This document shows, one piece after another, positions 27,351 to 41,400 of a DNA stretch of 64,000 nt. Origin of the DNA: Datnioides undecimradiatus (lineage: Eukaryota; Chordata; Actinopteri; Lobotiformes; Datnioididae); the NCBI GenBank assembly GCA_008933995.1, contig WARS01002947.1, positions 372,001 through 436,000 on the forward strand, given 5' to 3'. A program made the translations under genes and the position numbers. Under the pieces are notes generated by a model. The model saw nothing but the letters and a program-made list of their open reading frames with translations, did not search any database and was not told where the DNA came from. Within the stretch, counting starts at the first letter, position 1. Each line of letters starts with the position of its first letter.

Positions 27351-30300
27351 ATTAATGTGTTCCTGAATCACTTTTCTATTTATACAGTCTATGTTGATAA
27401 GTCCTTTTGTGCCTGCAAAACACCCACGAGTTTCAAACTCCACACCCCAGTTGGTAAGGCAGGCTCTCTGTTACAAATTTGTTATATGCTTTATTGTTTA
27501 CGGCCTATGTGTTTTCAGCAAATAGATTTCCAATGAGATCTATTCTATGTTTCTATATTCTATTCTTCAAACTGTTGTTTATCTCCTGCTCCGCTCTGCA
27601 GCATAAATACCACGTGCATCTTCTCCCAATTATGTTTGTGTCGGAGAGCCTCTCCGATCAGTCTGTCAGATGGAGTCTCACACCTGGCTCTGCCTGACTC
27701 GTGCTCATAGTAATGAATGTACAGTTGCTGCAGGTCTGACAGCAGAGACTGGCATATGATCACTTTTCAACACTCTTGTGAACCCTTTTAACATTTCAGT
27801 GCGGATCTGTGATCATACTGATAACGGTGATACTTCAGCATCTGCGCCTGTTGTTGGACTTTGGCTGAAACCTCATAGTTCCCAGAAGTAATCTTTTTAG
27901 GAAGTGAGATCATCCAGCAGAGAGTCCCGCTGACACTCATGTGCTGTCTTTTTGACATTTTACGCTGCATTAGCAATAGTTTGGCTTTGTCCAAGGTTCA
28001 TGGGGATCAGAGATAGTTTTCCGCTGATACGCAGCTGTCAAGAAGCTACGCGGTTGTAAAGATTAAGAAATTTCTGTAAGATACATGACAGGGTCTTTAT
28101 AGCGCAGTGAAGTTGTCTCTGTCCGCGATGTCAGGAAATCCATGTACAGTATCAGCCATTTGTGTTATTTCTGCTAAGTGCTTCATATTTTCTGCAGAGG
28201 AAATTAGCAGAAAATCCCCTTAGAAGCAATATGGATCTATCACACTGTATCACATGGATCCCCTCCTGTCTTCAGTCTGCTTTACATTCACCACGTGTGC
28301 TACATGACCTTCTTCTATCAATGACCTTGACTTTAAGTATGAAACACTGTTCCCAGATAACCTCCATCTCTCTGCCCTCACTGCCCCTTTTGCAACCCAC
28401 CCCCCTCTTCAAGTGTTCCCTCGTTTCCTTGTCTTTTTGCTGAACCGCTCACAGCCGCTCTTCACTCTTTCTCAGATCATTTACATTCACTTTGTTCTGT
28501 GCAGATTAAGGTCACACACTGATGAAGGCCTCCGGAGCCTCCAAGGTCTTGGGGCCCTCACAGTCTCATTTGCAGAAATGTCTTTACATTTGTTCGCAGC
28601 ACTTCTGTTTCCTCTTTGGTTTTGAATAAAGCCACCACTGCAGAGTGTCTGGATCACATCCACCACACCGTTTTGAGGAGGAAATGAGAGTAAAGATGGA
28701 ACAGCACTTCTGAAGTACTGCATAATAGACTTAAGCTATGATAATGCTGATAACCGACAATCCATTTATGATTTCAAACAATACTTTCCATTTTTCTGAG
28801 GTTCATGTTCAGGGTCTTAACCAAACCCAAAGATTTCTTGAGGCTGTCTGGTGGCCGAGTGCGCCAGTGAAATTGGCAAACGTTGGCACTTGCAGAATGT
28901 CGAAAGCTGTTGAGAAACTGACACAGGATGTGGGAAGTCAAGTTGCCTCAGTGTGTATACCACATAGCGTATGAGTTATTTCATCTTGTCATGGTTTATG
29001 CTGATTTAAAAACATCCATGCACATGCCCGTGTGTAATACAATGTAAGAATTCAGTCATGTGTTTGTAGGACTAATTTAATAAACCCATAAATGTAGGCT
29101 AAGTAGGCCTAACTGGCTTTCTCGTTCAACAGCTTCCAGCAGTTCTTTTCATTTTTATACAAGCTATAATCTGCCTTTAAAGGGGTCCCACAGTGATTTA
29201 GTATGGCTCTTCCATAAAGCTGGGAGATTTCAGAGAGACAGATTAGAAAAAGGATGGTCAAAATCAGAGCAGCAGAGGCTGAGATGTCCTGATTTTAAGT
29301 CCCTAGTTTAGTGCTCCTACACATCCCATAATGCATCTCACTACAGGCTTTTATTTACACCTTCTCTGGAAAATGGACCGTAAATGGATTCCACCAGTTT
29401 GGCATGCATGCTTTTTGTTCATAAGCCCAATGGAGCCTTGAAGTAGGAGGAGCTATTTTGGTTTTAAAAGTAAGAGTCCTGTTCAGTTTCTCCCCAGACA
29501 GTTACATAATCACCATCGGAGCACCTCAGCTTGGCTTGAAATGCAACTCTCACATGGATTTGACCACTGCGCCATTTGTGCATGTGTGATTCACCCAAAA
29601 CATCCAATGACCAACTTTTCAGACGTTAGCTGTAAGCTAGCTAGCAACTGAGTCGCCGGCTGTGTGTGGGAGTGTGTGCAGCTCAGCCTCAGACTGAACT
29701 CTGGTTTCTGTAGACCAGCTTATCTCTCTCCATCCATTTACAGCTTGTCTCTGGATAGTGAGACAAAATGCGTCATTTTTGCGCTGAAATTGAATTTTTA
29801 CCTTGCGTGGTTGTACTTTTACACCAGTTCACATCGCCCCTTAATATTGATTTTCCATGCACTGCCTTGAAGTTCATCATGTGTTTTGTCTAAACAAACA
29901 GTACAAAGAATTATAAAAAAAAATTCAAGCTTCAGAATTTCAAATTATCATGTGCTTGACCTTTCCCACTGTGACTCAGTCAAAGCATCACCAGCATCAC
30001 AGAGTGATTCTCATTCTTATTCTCTAACGGTCACTATTGGCCGCTGGTAAGATCTTAATTAATCAACAAAGTGGGAGTTGTAATATAAAACCCAGCGATC
30101 ACAGGCCGGCTACCCAGCAGTACTTCCTTCGTCCTCCTGTGGCTGTAGATTTCTCATCTGTGACCTTTTTCTTTCAGGAACCTTGTTAAGCCTGTTCACT
30201 ATGTGTTAAAACATGAACTGGAGACATTTGCTTGTGTTTGACCGTTACCTTTGTGGACACCCCCAGCCCCAGCCTCAAGGCATGGGATGTCCTTCGTTAC

Positions 30301-30632
30301 CTCTGTTACTCATCACCTCTCATATTCCCATCCCCCATCCTTCATTCTTCCTTCCACACATCCCCATCACTCTGCCCTCTTACTGTCCATTCTGTGCACT
30401 ACCCCCCCATCTCCACTGTCCCTCCTATTAAAATCTCCCTTCTCTGGTGTCACTGTCCCTTTCTGTCTTGTCACCCTGGCCTCATTCGTCCCCTTCCTCT
30501 GGCTCTCTCATTTTCTCATTCTGGTCTCAATAAATCTCCATTTTAACCCCCATTGTCCTCATGTCATCAATTTCCACTCCTCCTCTTAAAGTCCTGCCCT
30601 CTTCCCTTAATTTTCCTCTGTCTGCTGCTCAG

Positions 30633-30923
30633 GCCAGTTCACCTATGGATCAGCACTCATATCAGAAACCCAGGGGATTCCACAAACACATCGATACGAC
30701 TGATATCCCTGTCAAGCGCAGCCGATCAACACTGGTGCTGATGTGCTGCACACGGCTGTAGAGCATCGAGGCCAAGGGGTCAAGGCTTGTAAGGTCACAG
30801 TCTACAGAGAGGGAGCAGGCGCTGTGACTGAAAGGTTTCAAGAGGAGCGACCGTGAGGCTACAAGAAGAACCAGAGTTCAGGAAGGAAGGGCACAGTGAC
30901 AGACGAGAACCAAGGGGTCAAAG
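30633..30923 (+). other. arhgap4: arhgap4 5' leader in the start-codon exon, with a uORF
   Basis: A long pyrimidine tract ending 'tctgctgctcag' places a probable acceptor at 30631-30632. From there a 291-base leader runs to the arhgap4 ATG. Inside it an upstream ATG at 30645 opens a 38-codon frame that stops at 30761, well before the main start. The uORF has no recognised homology and could damp translation of the main frame. Confidence 0.5.
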
Positions 30924-31373
30924 ATGATGACATCACACGGAAAGCTGAGGAAGGAGAAGGGGAGTCTGGCCGAATACGAATCGCAGATGAAAGGTAAGTC
31001 ACTTGAGATGTGAATGAGAGCGAATCCTGTGCTCTTTTCTGTGTGCATCTGTGCCCTTTATTGCACTTTTGTCTGTGCATATGCGCTCACCTGCATGCAT
31101 GAATGAACATTAGACAGCACATGCGCCGTCATGCATGCACGGGTGCAGTTGCTCTGCACAGTCATCCGGTCATAGTCTCTCTTTCTGCATATGGGTGCAT
31201 GTCTTCGCTCTAAAATACATTGTCACAGATAAAACAAGATAAAATCAGCCTCCTCTAAAGGTTGATGGCATTGCATACAGAATCTCTGAAGGATAATAGG
31301 AACACACAATTCTTCAAACAAAGAAAAAACATGAACATGACTGATATTGGCTGATTTTCACATGACAACAGCA

Positions 31374-31425
<52 letters not shown>

Positions 31426-34400
31426 TATATGCTGTGTTTTTGAGGGTGCATGCCGGGGTTGGGTGGCTCTCTGTACTGTACTACAGGGGTATATTTATAG
31501 CCAGTATTAGTGATGCTGTCTCCTCACATTCAGTCAGCCCCGGGCTGTGTACTCACACAGAGACAGAGAAAAAGAGTAAAGAGGGGAAAAGGGAGCAGGC
31601 GAACCGGGGGTGGGTGTTTGAGGAAGAATAAAAGGAGAAGGCCAAGAGCAGGTAAGGGGAGGGAGGGGTGGCTGTAAACAAAGGCATTGTTATTTGAGAG
31701 AATGATGTTTGTATTAGTCAAAGTGAAGCACTGGGCCATGTCACCACTGGCCTACCTCTTTGCATACGGCACTGTGTGTGTGATACAAGGCTATGTTGGT
31801 TTTTTACAAGTGAGCTGTGTGTAATAATCTGTATGCAACTGTCAGATGGAGACTTGGCATTCACTCCTCCATGTGACAGCATGGACAACATTTTTATTAA
31901 CTCTTGTTTCCTGAGTAGTGATTATAAAGGTGTCCTGTGATCAGACAAGTCATTTTTCTATGTTCTCGTACAGGATTATTTCTCATTAATTCAGTTATTG
32001 CATGAATGAGCTATTTCTCATGGAGACATTGGTGGCCCCAGACATTGTCGAGTCCACCACAAGTCTAAACATACAGCAGTTCTTTCAAAATGTACAGCGT
32101 GTTTCATGTGTATGACAGTCTGCCTGTGCATGTATGCCTCTGCAAGTGTGATATGCATGGATTGTTCTTATTTATGAACACAAGATGTGAAGACATGAAA
32201 TGATCCTATCACAACAAATACAGGAGAGAAAATCCGTGAAAATCTGTGGGTTACAAGATAAGCACTGCTCTACGGTACAGGTGTCAGAATATGTGCAAGC
32301 ATGCATATATGTACAGATATGGACACACATACATCTATTATTACAAGTCCTTACTCCAAACTGTCCCAATGAGAATTCATGATCATGGAATGTATAAAGC
32401 TCACCTCTTGCAAAAAACCCCTGGTTACTTCCTCCATATATACAAATTTTCATGTTACTCATGTGTGTATGCATGTGTGTGCATATGTCAGATTGTGTCC
32501 AGGGCATGTACTGACTTCATTTATTGTGTTTCTCTTTCTCTGCATGTCTATCCTTGTCTCTGTCTGTGTCTGTCCATCTCTGTCCATCTGTGTGTGTGTG
32601 TGTGTGTGTGTCAGACCTGCGGGCCCAACTGACCGACCAGATCAAGATTTTAGACTCTCAGGTGGAGGTGAAACAGCAGCAGCTCTCAGACCTCTCTGAG
32701 TTCCTCCGACGTCGAGGCGACATCGAGGCTGAATATGCACGAGCACTTGATAAACTCACTGAGAGATTTACCCACAAGACTAAGAAGTGAGTGTGTGTAT
32801 ACAATGTGGAGTGCACAGGTGTCTTGTCTGCTCTGTGGGTGATTCTAAAGTGTTTTATCAGGCCGTGTGTCACTAAAAATATCTGTGTTTCTCCAGGAAG
32901 GAGCAGTGGGGTCAGTCTGTGTGTCAGGTCTGGTCTGTTTTGCTGACTCAGACTCGTCTGGAGAGTCGAGAACATGCAGCACTAGGTGACACCTGCTGCA
33001 ACACACTCACACAACGGCTGACACACAGTACGGAGGATACACATCGTCTGCACAAACGCGTGAGTGGATGTTTGCTGTTAGGACACATGCATGCACACTC
33101 ACAGTAGAGACATACAAGGCTCTAGGTAAATGGTTACTGTTACCAGTTACTGATTCTGTTCAGTACTGTGATGTGGAGGCATGGTAAAGCTTCTAAAAGC
33201 AGCATATTGTGAGAGTGAATCTGAAGGCCAGCACTAACCCTCGGATTCTGATCAATGCATGGACCAGTTGTATCTGACAGCTGATTTGCTTTAGATGTCA
33301 GAAAACTAGTGGAGGAGTAAGAAATTATAATTTCCAATACAAATGGCCCAAACTATTAATGTATAGTTCTGAGAAGCCTGGATTTTTCCTTTACTGTCAT
33401 ATTTAAGCAACATTTTTGAATCATGTATCAACTTCAGGAATTTTACGTAGACACAAAGCAGAGTAAGCCAATCACCTCACTAATATCAAGTTATGTTGAT
33501 TAACAACTACAATCACTCCGCTCTGCTCGAGTCTATCTCCTGATCAGTTGTGTAATGTGGAACAAGACTCGAAAACTCAGCTCTGTCAGCTCTGCACGTT
33601 GACACATACTGAATAATCTGAGAGTCTGCTTCAGGTGCTGTTGTCTGCAGTAACATCTGCAGTCACATGCATTTTAGTGCACAGACTCATCTTGCTCAAA
33701 TTACCGGTCAGACACACTCTCTGTAGCTTGTCATCGTTGAAAAGTGAGCAGAATTTTAATTGTGTCTCCGGAGTCATCTCAGAGCAGCAAAGAGGTGTTG
33801 TTAGGCCGGCGCCAAGCACAGCGAGACTCTGTGAGCCTCTGTGACATCACTGCCAGCACCATATCAATCTGTTACTGCTGCCATCGAAATGAGGACAACT
33901 ACAAGTGTCACGGAAATTATAGAAAGTTTTTTATTAATCATTAGCAAATTGTACAATAAAATACATATTGACAATCGTTTTTAAAATGAATTAAATAATC
34001 AATTAATCATTCCATTTTCTGTAACTGCTTATCCCTTTCGGGACAGCAGGGATGCTCAAGCTTATTGCAGCAGTCAGTGGGCAGGAGGCGGGGTACACCC
34101 AGGACAGGTCGCCAGTCTGTCACTGGACGGACACACAGAGACAGACAAACTCATTCACATTCACTCCTACGGTCAATTCAGAGTTCCCAATTCACCTGTT
34201 GCGCATGTTGTCAGGTGGTGGGAGAAAGCCAGAGAACCCAGAGGGAAACCACACAGACACTGTGAGAACAGGCGAACTCGACACAGAACAGCCCCGATCA
34301 GGAATCAGCCCTGGGACCTTGTTGCTGTGAAACAATGCTAACCACAAAGCCACCCTGCCACCCTAATCAATTAATAAAATGACTTGATTTGTTATATGAT

Positions 34401-35435
34401 ACATTAATGGGCAAGCAATGAATTATTAAATGAGTTCACAGATTGACTCAAGAATACAGACCAGGCACTATTACCTCTTCAGTTCATTCAGTGATGTAGT
34501 TTCTCTTGTTCAGCTCTCCTCTAAACCTGCTGATACCTAGAACACATCAGATACATCCGGGTTAGTGTCAGCATTTCAGGTCAACAGTGTTAGTGTTCAT
34601 CCGCAAAACCAAAACCCCCTAATCATTTCAACCGTTCGTTTCAAAATCGTCTACCTTTGTCCTTACTCTCAGTTTTGGATGATATGCTGTTTAAGTAGTG
34701 TGACTGAAGACTAGAAGCAGGATCAACTCAGAAAATACTTCTGGCACCCCTAAAGCTCACCAATTTACAGCAGCTTTATAGCTTGTTTGTTAAATCTGTA
34801 AAAACAAACAAACAAACATCTCTCCATTTTACAATCCTATTAAATGCATGGAATTTGTACAAGGTATAAGAAAGTTACTTAGTGGACTTGAGATTTAGTC
34901 GAGGTGTATATCTGAACCTTGGATAGAGCCATGCTAGTTGCCAGTTGTTGCTTCACATTTAGTGCAAAGAACATGAGGTTGGTAGCAAACAATTAAAAGT
35001 GGGCAAATGTCAAACTAATGCTGTCAAATCCTTCTTATACAGGAAAAATGGTCAAATGATGTAATCTGCTTTCTACTGTGAATTGCAGAGCAAAGAAGTT
35101 GGCATCCAGATGCAGGATGAGCTGCTAAAGGTCACCACTGAGCTGCAGACAGTGAGTGTTCTCTGTTGTGGCCCTTGAAAGTCATAATGTAAAATAAGGT
35201 CATAATGCACTGACAGTGCTGATGTGGACTGATGTGTGTTAATGAAGGCTCTGAAGACGTATAACCAGTACCACACAGACTGTCTGATAGCTGAGGGGAA
35301 ACTGAAGGAAGCCGAGCGGCTGGAGGAGAGGCACACTGGCAAGTCAGCTGAGCTTGGCCTCGGCCAATCAGGGGGACAGAGGCGGAGTTCCGTGAAGAAG
35401 ATGGAGCGCTTAATGGAGAAAGTGAGTGTGTCAGT

Positions 35436-35468
<33 letters not shown>

Positions 35469-38400
35469 TTGAGAGATAGAGAGCTTGAAAACATTAACAG
35501 GAAGTCTTAAAGTGGGTTGTTCTTAGTGTTTTTAGCTGCACAAGCTCCTCAATTCTGTAAATGCATATCTCATTCTTGCCTTTGTTTATGAGATGTTTAT
35601 GAGTGACAAAATGGTAACACATGTGATTTTGCATTCTTGTAAACTATCTTCTTATCTATCTAGTTATCTTCTCTTACCTGTTTTGTGTGTCTGTATGTGT
35701 ATATGCAATCACAGAGGCACGGCAGAGTGCAGGAGACCCAGCTGAAGTGTACCAAGGCTCGGAATGACTACCTGCTGAATCTGGCAGCAGCCAATGCGGC
35801 CATGAACAAGTACTACCTGCAGGATGTCAGCACTCTCATCGATGTAAGAAACCTGAAATGTGTCCAGAGTGACTGTCTCTGTTGAGACTGAGTCATTCAC
35901 TGATTCTGATTTACCTTTTTGTGCTGCTCTCTCTTATTTCCTGAGAAAATAACAAATACTGAGGTCTCATGGGGAGATAGAATAGAATAGAATGAATCTG
36001 AAGAACTGTCCATGCTGCTTCAGTATATGTTGACAGTCAATTCATAATCGGCTCTATGCTACACCACTACACTTCTACCTTTAATATGAATTAAATCCCA
36101 TAGTTTTACTATTACAGAGTTTTACTATGACATATTTATTGTATACTTACCTTCAAAAGTAACAAATGACATCATATTTTAACTTGAAATGAATTATCTG
36201 TACAATCATTTGTGATTATTCTTACATTAACTTCTAATGGCCAAGGAGCAGTGCAGCATTTAGGATCAGCAAACAGCAAACAACTGCAGTTGTAGCTAAC
36301 AATAAACCAATCAACACGTACACACGATACTGCTGAAAGAATATGATTTTTACAGGTGTGACTGGATTGGCTCACATGAGCCGCATGACAGAATTTCTTC
36401 TTACTGTCAAAGTAACATGAAGTTACTGTGAAGTCACGGTGACCACAGGCAAAGACAAAAACACCAAAAACAAGACTTTGAACATATCAACTAAGTTTAA
36501 ACAAAACACAAAACACATGGAACTCCATCATTGCCTTCACACCTTCACATCATTTTGTGTCTTTCTCTCTGTCCCCATCACCTCCACCTCCTCCCTCTTT
36601 GCCGTCCTCACTCCCTCCTTCCACTCGTCTTCCCTCCCCTCTGCCAGTGCTGTGACCTGGGTTTCCATCTGTCCGTGGAGAGGGTGATGAGGTGCTACCT
36701 GGCCAGTAGATGGCGCATCCAGAAGACAGAGGAGACAGGGCTTAAGCAGCTGGAGGCTGCTGTCACGTCCCTGGACCAGGGCGGAGACAGAGATGCGTTG
36801 CTACAGCAACACGACGCTGCCTTCTGTCTTCCATTCAGATTCAACTACCACCCACATGAGGGAGACCAGGTGAGACCACTGTACAGCTGCATGAATTCCA
36901 GGGAAATCAGATGTTACGTTTCGTTACATTTACGGGTGACGCACCACCTTCCTAGGAGAATCCTGAAGTCAAGAATGAAAAGAGTCCCCCCCCCCCACTC
37001 CTTTATTGATTTGATTATCACTGCATACATTTGTTTGTGTAACTCAGGTATGTGAGGTGAGCGCGGAAAGCCAGGTGAGGTACGAGTTGGAGACCAGGTT
37101 CCAGCAGCTTCAGTCTCGACTCGCTGCCGTTACCCTGGAAACAGAGGAGGTCAGTTAATTCTTCTCACTGCATGTTTCTATAAAGATCTGTCTGTCTGTT
37201 CCTGTCAGTCCATTGTTCAGTCATTCAGTCTGTGGGTGAATGAGTGAGCAGCAGTCAGCAACTTTACAACATGAACCTTAAATATTAAAATTACTTTTAA
37301 ATTACTGAATTAAGTCAAATAACAAATCAATAATTTCTTCTTCTTTCTCAGGTCAGTAAAACACTGAAGGCCACACTCACTGCCCTGCTGGACAATATCT
37401 GCGAAAGCGACTGTAACCCCTCCCCCGACATGCCCAGCAGCCTATCACACGAGCCTCCTGGAGGAAACACGGCCCCAAAACTTACCCTTGCCAAGCGTAG
37501 AGCCAATCAGCAGGAGACAGAGACCTACTATTTCACAGTGAGTTATCGGTCACAGAGAGATGTGTTATCACAACAGTATCTGAAGCTAGTACTCAGATCT
37601 TTCACTCATTATGCAGAACGAGTTTTATCTTATATCATTGGTTTCCAATTATTGATTGATGAACGTCCTCATCACATTAATAATACAACCACTAAAGTTT
37701 ATTTTATATATCCTAATCTTTAATTCTACTATCTGAGCTAGTGGAGTAGAAGTTGAAAGTAGTCTAAAATGGAAGTAAATGAATAAAGTATAAAAATTAA
37801 GTTAAAATTAAAGCTATTTAGTAGGCGCACTTATCTACTTTACATATACATTATGTACTACTTTATATACTTTATATATATATAAAATTTATTTATTTTT
37901 AATGTATGTACAACAGGCTATGGTGTCCAATTGCTGTGGCCACTGATATGATTTAGTATATATATTCATATATTATATGATGTGATGTGATATGATATGA
38001 TGTGTAATCTAATTCATCCTAACTGGCCACTCAGTAACCTCAGCAGAGGTATCAGTTTCTTAGAATTACTGTAATGGATTTCTTGAAGATAACTCTTTAT
38101 ATATTTATATACTCACTATTAATGTATTATATTACTATAGGGAACTAGGAGAGCTTACTGTGAACAGAGGGCATTCAAGCGCGAGAAACCTGTAAACATA
38201 CCGTAAAAACTAATGTCTGTACAGTGATCATTTGGTTTTGGCTCTTGGACATCTGAGGGTCTCATTGAATGACTGGATGCATATAGTTTCAGTGTCTTTT
38301 CTCTTATACACCTCTGTAAACAGACACACTGTAGTGGAACTGTAGCTGAAGCAATAATAATAATAATGGAGAGTGTCGTTTTGTTGGCACTGATGCCTCC

Positions 38401-41400
38401 ATTGATTCTCGTTTTAACTCTACGACTTATATGTGTGGAGCCGGTAATGGCCGTATGAAGGACGAACGAAATGGCATGCAGCAGTGTATAAATTGTCGTG
38501 ATGATTGCGTGTGTTGAGAGCTGTGACAGAGTTTTCACTTTGTCTTAGAAAGTGAAGGAGTTCCTCACCAGCAGTTCTCTGACCTCCAAGCTTCAAGCCA
38601 AACATGACCTTCTACAAGATGCCATACAGAAAGGTATTGTTATACTCCAATAACACAATGACTCACAAAGCCTGGTGCTTACATTACCCACAGTGCAACT
38701 GTTCTATCAACAGTCGAATCAAAGATTATGTTATGGTGTTAATGGCTAATGTAGACTTAAGCCTCTTACCTGCAGCAGAGCTGAGGAGCTGGCCACAGGG
38801 GCCTGGAGAGCTCACTGTTCTCTCCACACCCCTGGAGTGGTTTCATTGTCAGGCTTCAGACACTCAGCATCACTTAAAGACATTAATCAGACATCACACA
38901 GCTCCCTCTGGGGGCACTAAAGACTTTATACAGAACACATGCAGTAGTACCCCCCAACACCTGTAAACATGCTTTGATGTGTGAAACTTGATGGAGTTCC
39001 CCTTCAGTTATGCTGCACACTGGTCTCAGCAGAAACCTAAACTAAACCTTACTCTTTCACTTCTCTTCTGTCTCTTTCTTCCAGCTGAGGCTGTCGACAG
39101 CGACCCTTCCAGGTAAACAGTGTAATTACACAGCCAAGAGTAAAGAGAGCTTGACTTAGAGAGGCAGAGAGACGCGGAGAGAGCAGAGATGGCAAGAAGA
39201 GGGAAGAGATTCGTCTAATTAGAGCCAAAATGCAGTCTGGGGCAAATTTCTTTTCTGTATGAAACACAGATTGTTAGGGGGGAAATAATAAAAGCGCTAC
39301 CAGATAATAGCAATTATTGAACATTAGTATTAATACCCACATGTAAAAAGGCATTAAGCATTTTATTTATTATATTTCCCAGAACGCAATGTGCTCGCTC
39401 AGTGCGTGTTCGGAAGTCCAGACCTGTTTCCCAATTCTGCCACACACTCTTCACCACAGACATAATCTCCTACATACAGGTAACACTCATACACACACGT
39501 GCAATTGAAAATAAAACACACTCTTATTGTCACCCTGTTTTGATTTGCTCGCCGCACTGTGCTGCGCTGCTGTCCATGCTGAGGACATGATTTGGAAAAG
39601 CCGGTCGCACTGAAGCAGAAGAACTGGGGGATTCCTGCGGCACATGCACACACTGACAGTTCACCCCCACCCCCCCAGTGTACTTACTGCTGCCTTCATG
39701 TGTATGGTCATGCTTATAGCTTATTGCTGGCTTTCTCTCCTTTCAATCCATCCTCCCCCCTTTTATCTCTTCCTCTCTTGTGAAAGGGATTAAAATGCAC
39801 TGGCCTCTTTGCTGCCTCCTCTCTCGACTCCTCTTTTGAGTGTATGTGTGCTTATGTGCGCCTCTTCCCACTGCTTCTAAATCTTTATTCCCCTCATTTC
39901 TTAGTCTGCCTTCTTTTCTAATCTCTCCTTTTTCTCCATCTCCTCTCTGCTGTGCTTGGCTTGGTGCAGAAGAAGAAGGAGAATGTCTCGGACACAGGTA
40001 CCCTCCCATCTGAGACTGCTCCTGGTCTGCATACAGACCCAAAGTAACCTGGGCTGTAGCTCCCATCGAGGACCCTGAGGTCATGTCCCAGGGTTTTAAC
40101 TTCTTGGCAATTTAAAGCCTTAATGAATAGGGAAATATGAATAATGAATGAACAAAAATATGAAGCTAGCACTCAGTTAGCCTAGCATAATGAGTGGAAG
40201 TCAGGAAGACAGCTATCCTTGCTCTGTCCAGAAAGAATGAAATGTTGTTCCAGCTTGTAACTGCCTGGAAAACCACATTTCTGTCTTTGTGTTTCCAGTT
40301 TGGTGTGGATTAAAGACACAGAGATCAGAGCCAGGCTGGCTGTAGAAGCTAAGACTGGTTTTAATCTTCCTTTCACAAAATGTCAAACCATTCTCTTCAT
40401 CACAGTGGATGTTTTCAAGGCAGATTCCTCTATTTTAGACTCAGTATATTAAACTTTTAGACCAACAAAATAATAAAAAAACACAATTGTCCACTGAAAT
40501 TATAGGAATACTGAATAATTTTTTTTAGCAGCTGTTGTCCAAAGGGTGTGAATTAAGATCAACTAGATCTATGACCCATCTGAGACTGCTGGGAATAAAT
40601 GAAATGTGAGAACCCAAATAATTAAGTAAGTATTTTAGATCCTCACTGGTGTTACTCACTGTTGTCTGAGGGAATGTGAAGGGGGCATTGACTCATGACC
40701 TCAATATATCAAAAGTTCTGAGTCCCATCAGTGAAATTAGGCTTTTTACATGCACTTTGCATCAACCAAAACCCTAAATAAAAACACTCTCTCTCGCATT
40801 TTATTTCTTTGCTGTTGTAACTCTATTCCCCTGTCACCTCTGTTTTCCTTGTATGCATTTGTCTTCCTGTTATGACTGTCACTTTCTGTCTGCCTATTTC
40901 TTTGCATCTCTCCCTCCTCTCTCCCGCTGACGCTCTAACATCTCATTCCCTCCTCCTCTGTCTTCTGCAGAGCTCTGGCCAGCAGATTCCTGTGGTGGTT
41001 GAAAGCTGCATCCGTTTCATAAACCTTCATGGTGAGTCACTTTTTATGATATAGCAATGAGCCGTGCTGAGAGAGCTTTGGGTAGTGGGGATGTGTAGGT
41101 GGAAGTGTTTTTTTGTGTATGTGTTTGCAATCCGGTGCAATATGAGGCTTGTAGTGTGATGTGAATGTGTGTGTGTCTCAGGCCTCCACCATGAGGGGAT
41201 ATTCAGAGTTCCCGGGTCACAGAGGGAGGTTAACCTCATCAGAGATGCGTTTGAGAGAGGTAAACAAGATTCTGATGATGTATCACTGTCTCTCATGTCT
41301 CAAAAGCAAAGTTTTCTTCTGCACAGAAGAAGGGAGCATAAGCCTGTGCTGCTACATGAACACGTTCATCTCATATGTTCCTCCTCGTAGGAGAGGATCC

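Larger units (their letters stand above)
23719..30632 (+). other. Long putative first intron of arhgap4, no gene seen
   Basis: Neither strand holds an exon chain that could be supported. The stretch contains repeat copies at 24575-24900 and 27215-27350, a TG tract at 26602-26621, and a pyrimidine-rich plus-strand segment (30290-30632) that leads into the acceptor of the arhgap4 start exon. If the upstream exon at 23.3-23.7 kb is not part of arhgap4, this is ordinary intergenic sequence. Confidence 0.45.

Noticed and set aside
39970-39997. Possible extra 28-nt exon in arhgap4 intron 12 (gcag ... cag/gtaccc)
   Set aside because: Including it would break the reading frame between exons 12 and 13, which join cleanly without it, and the acceptor lacks a strong pyrimidine tract.
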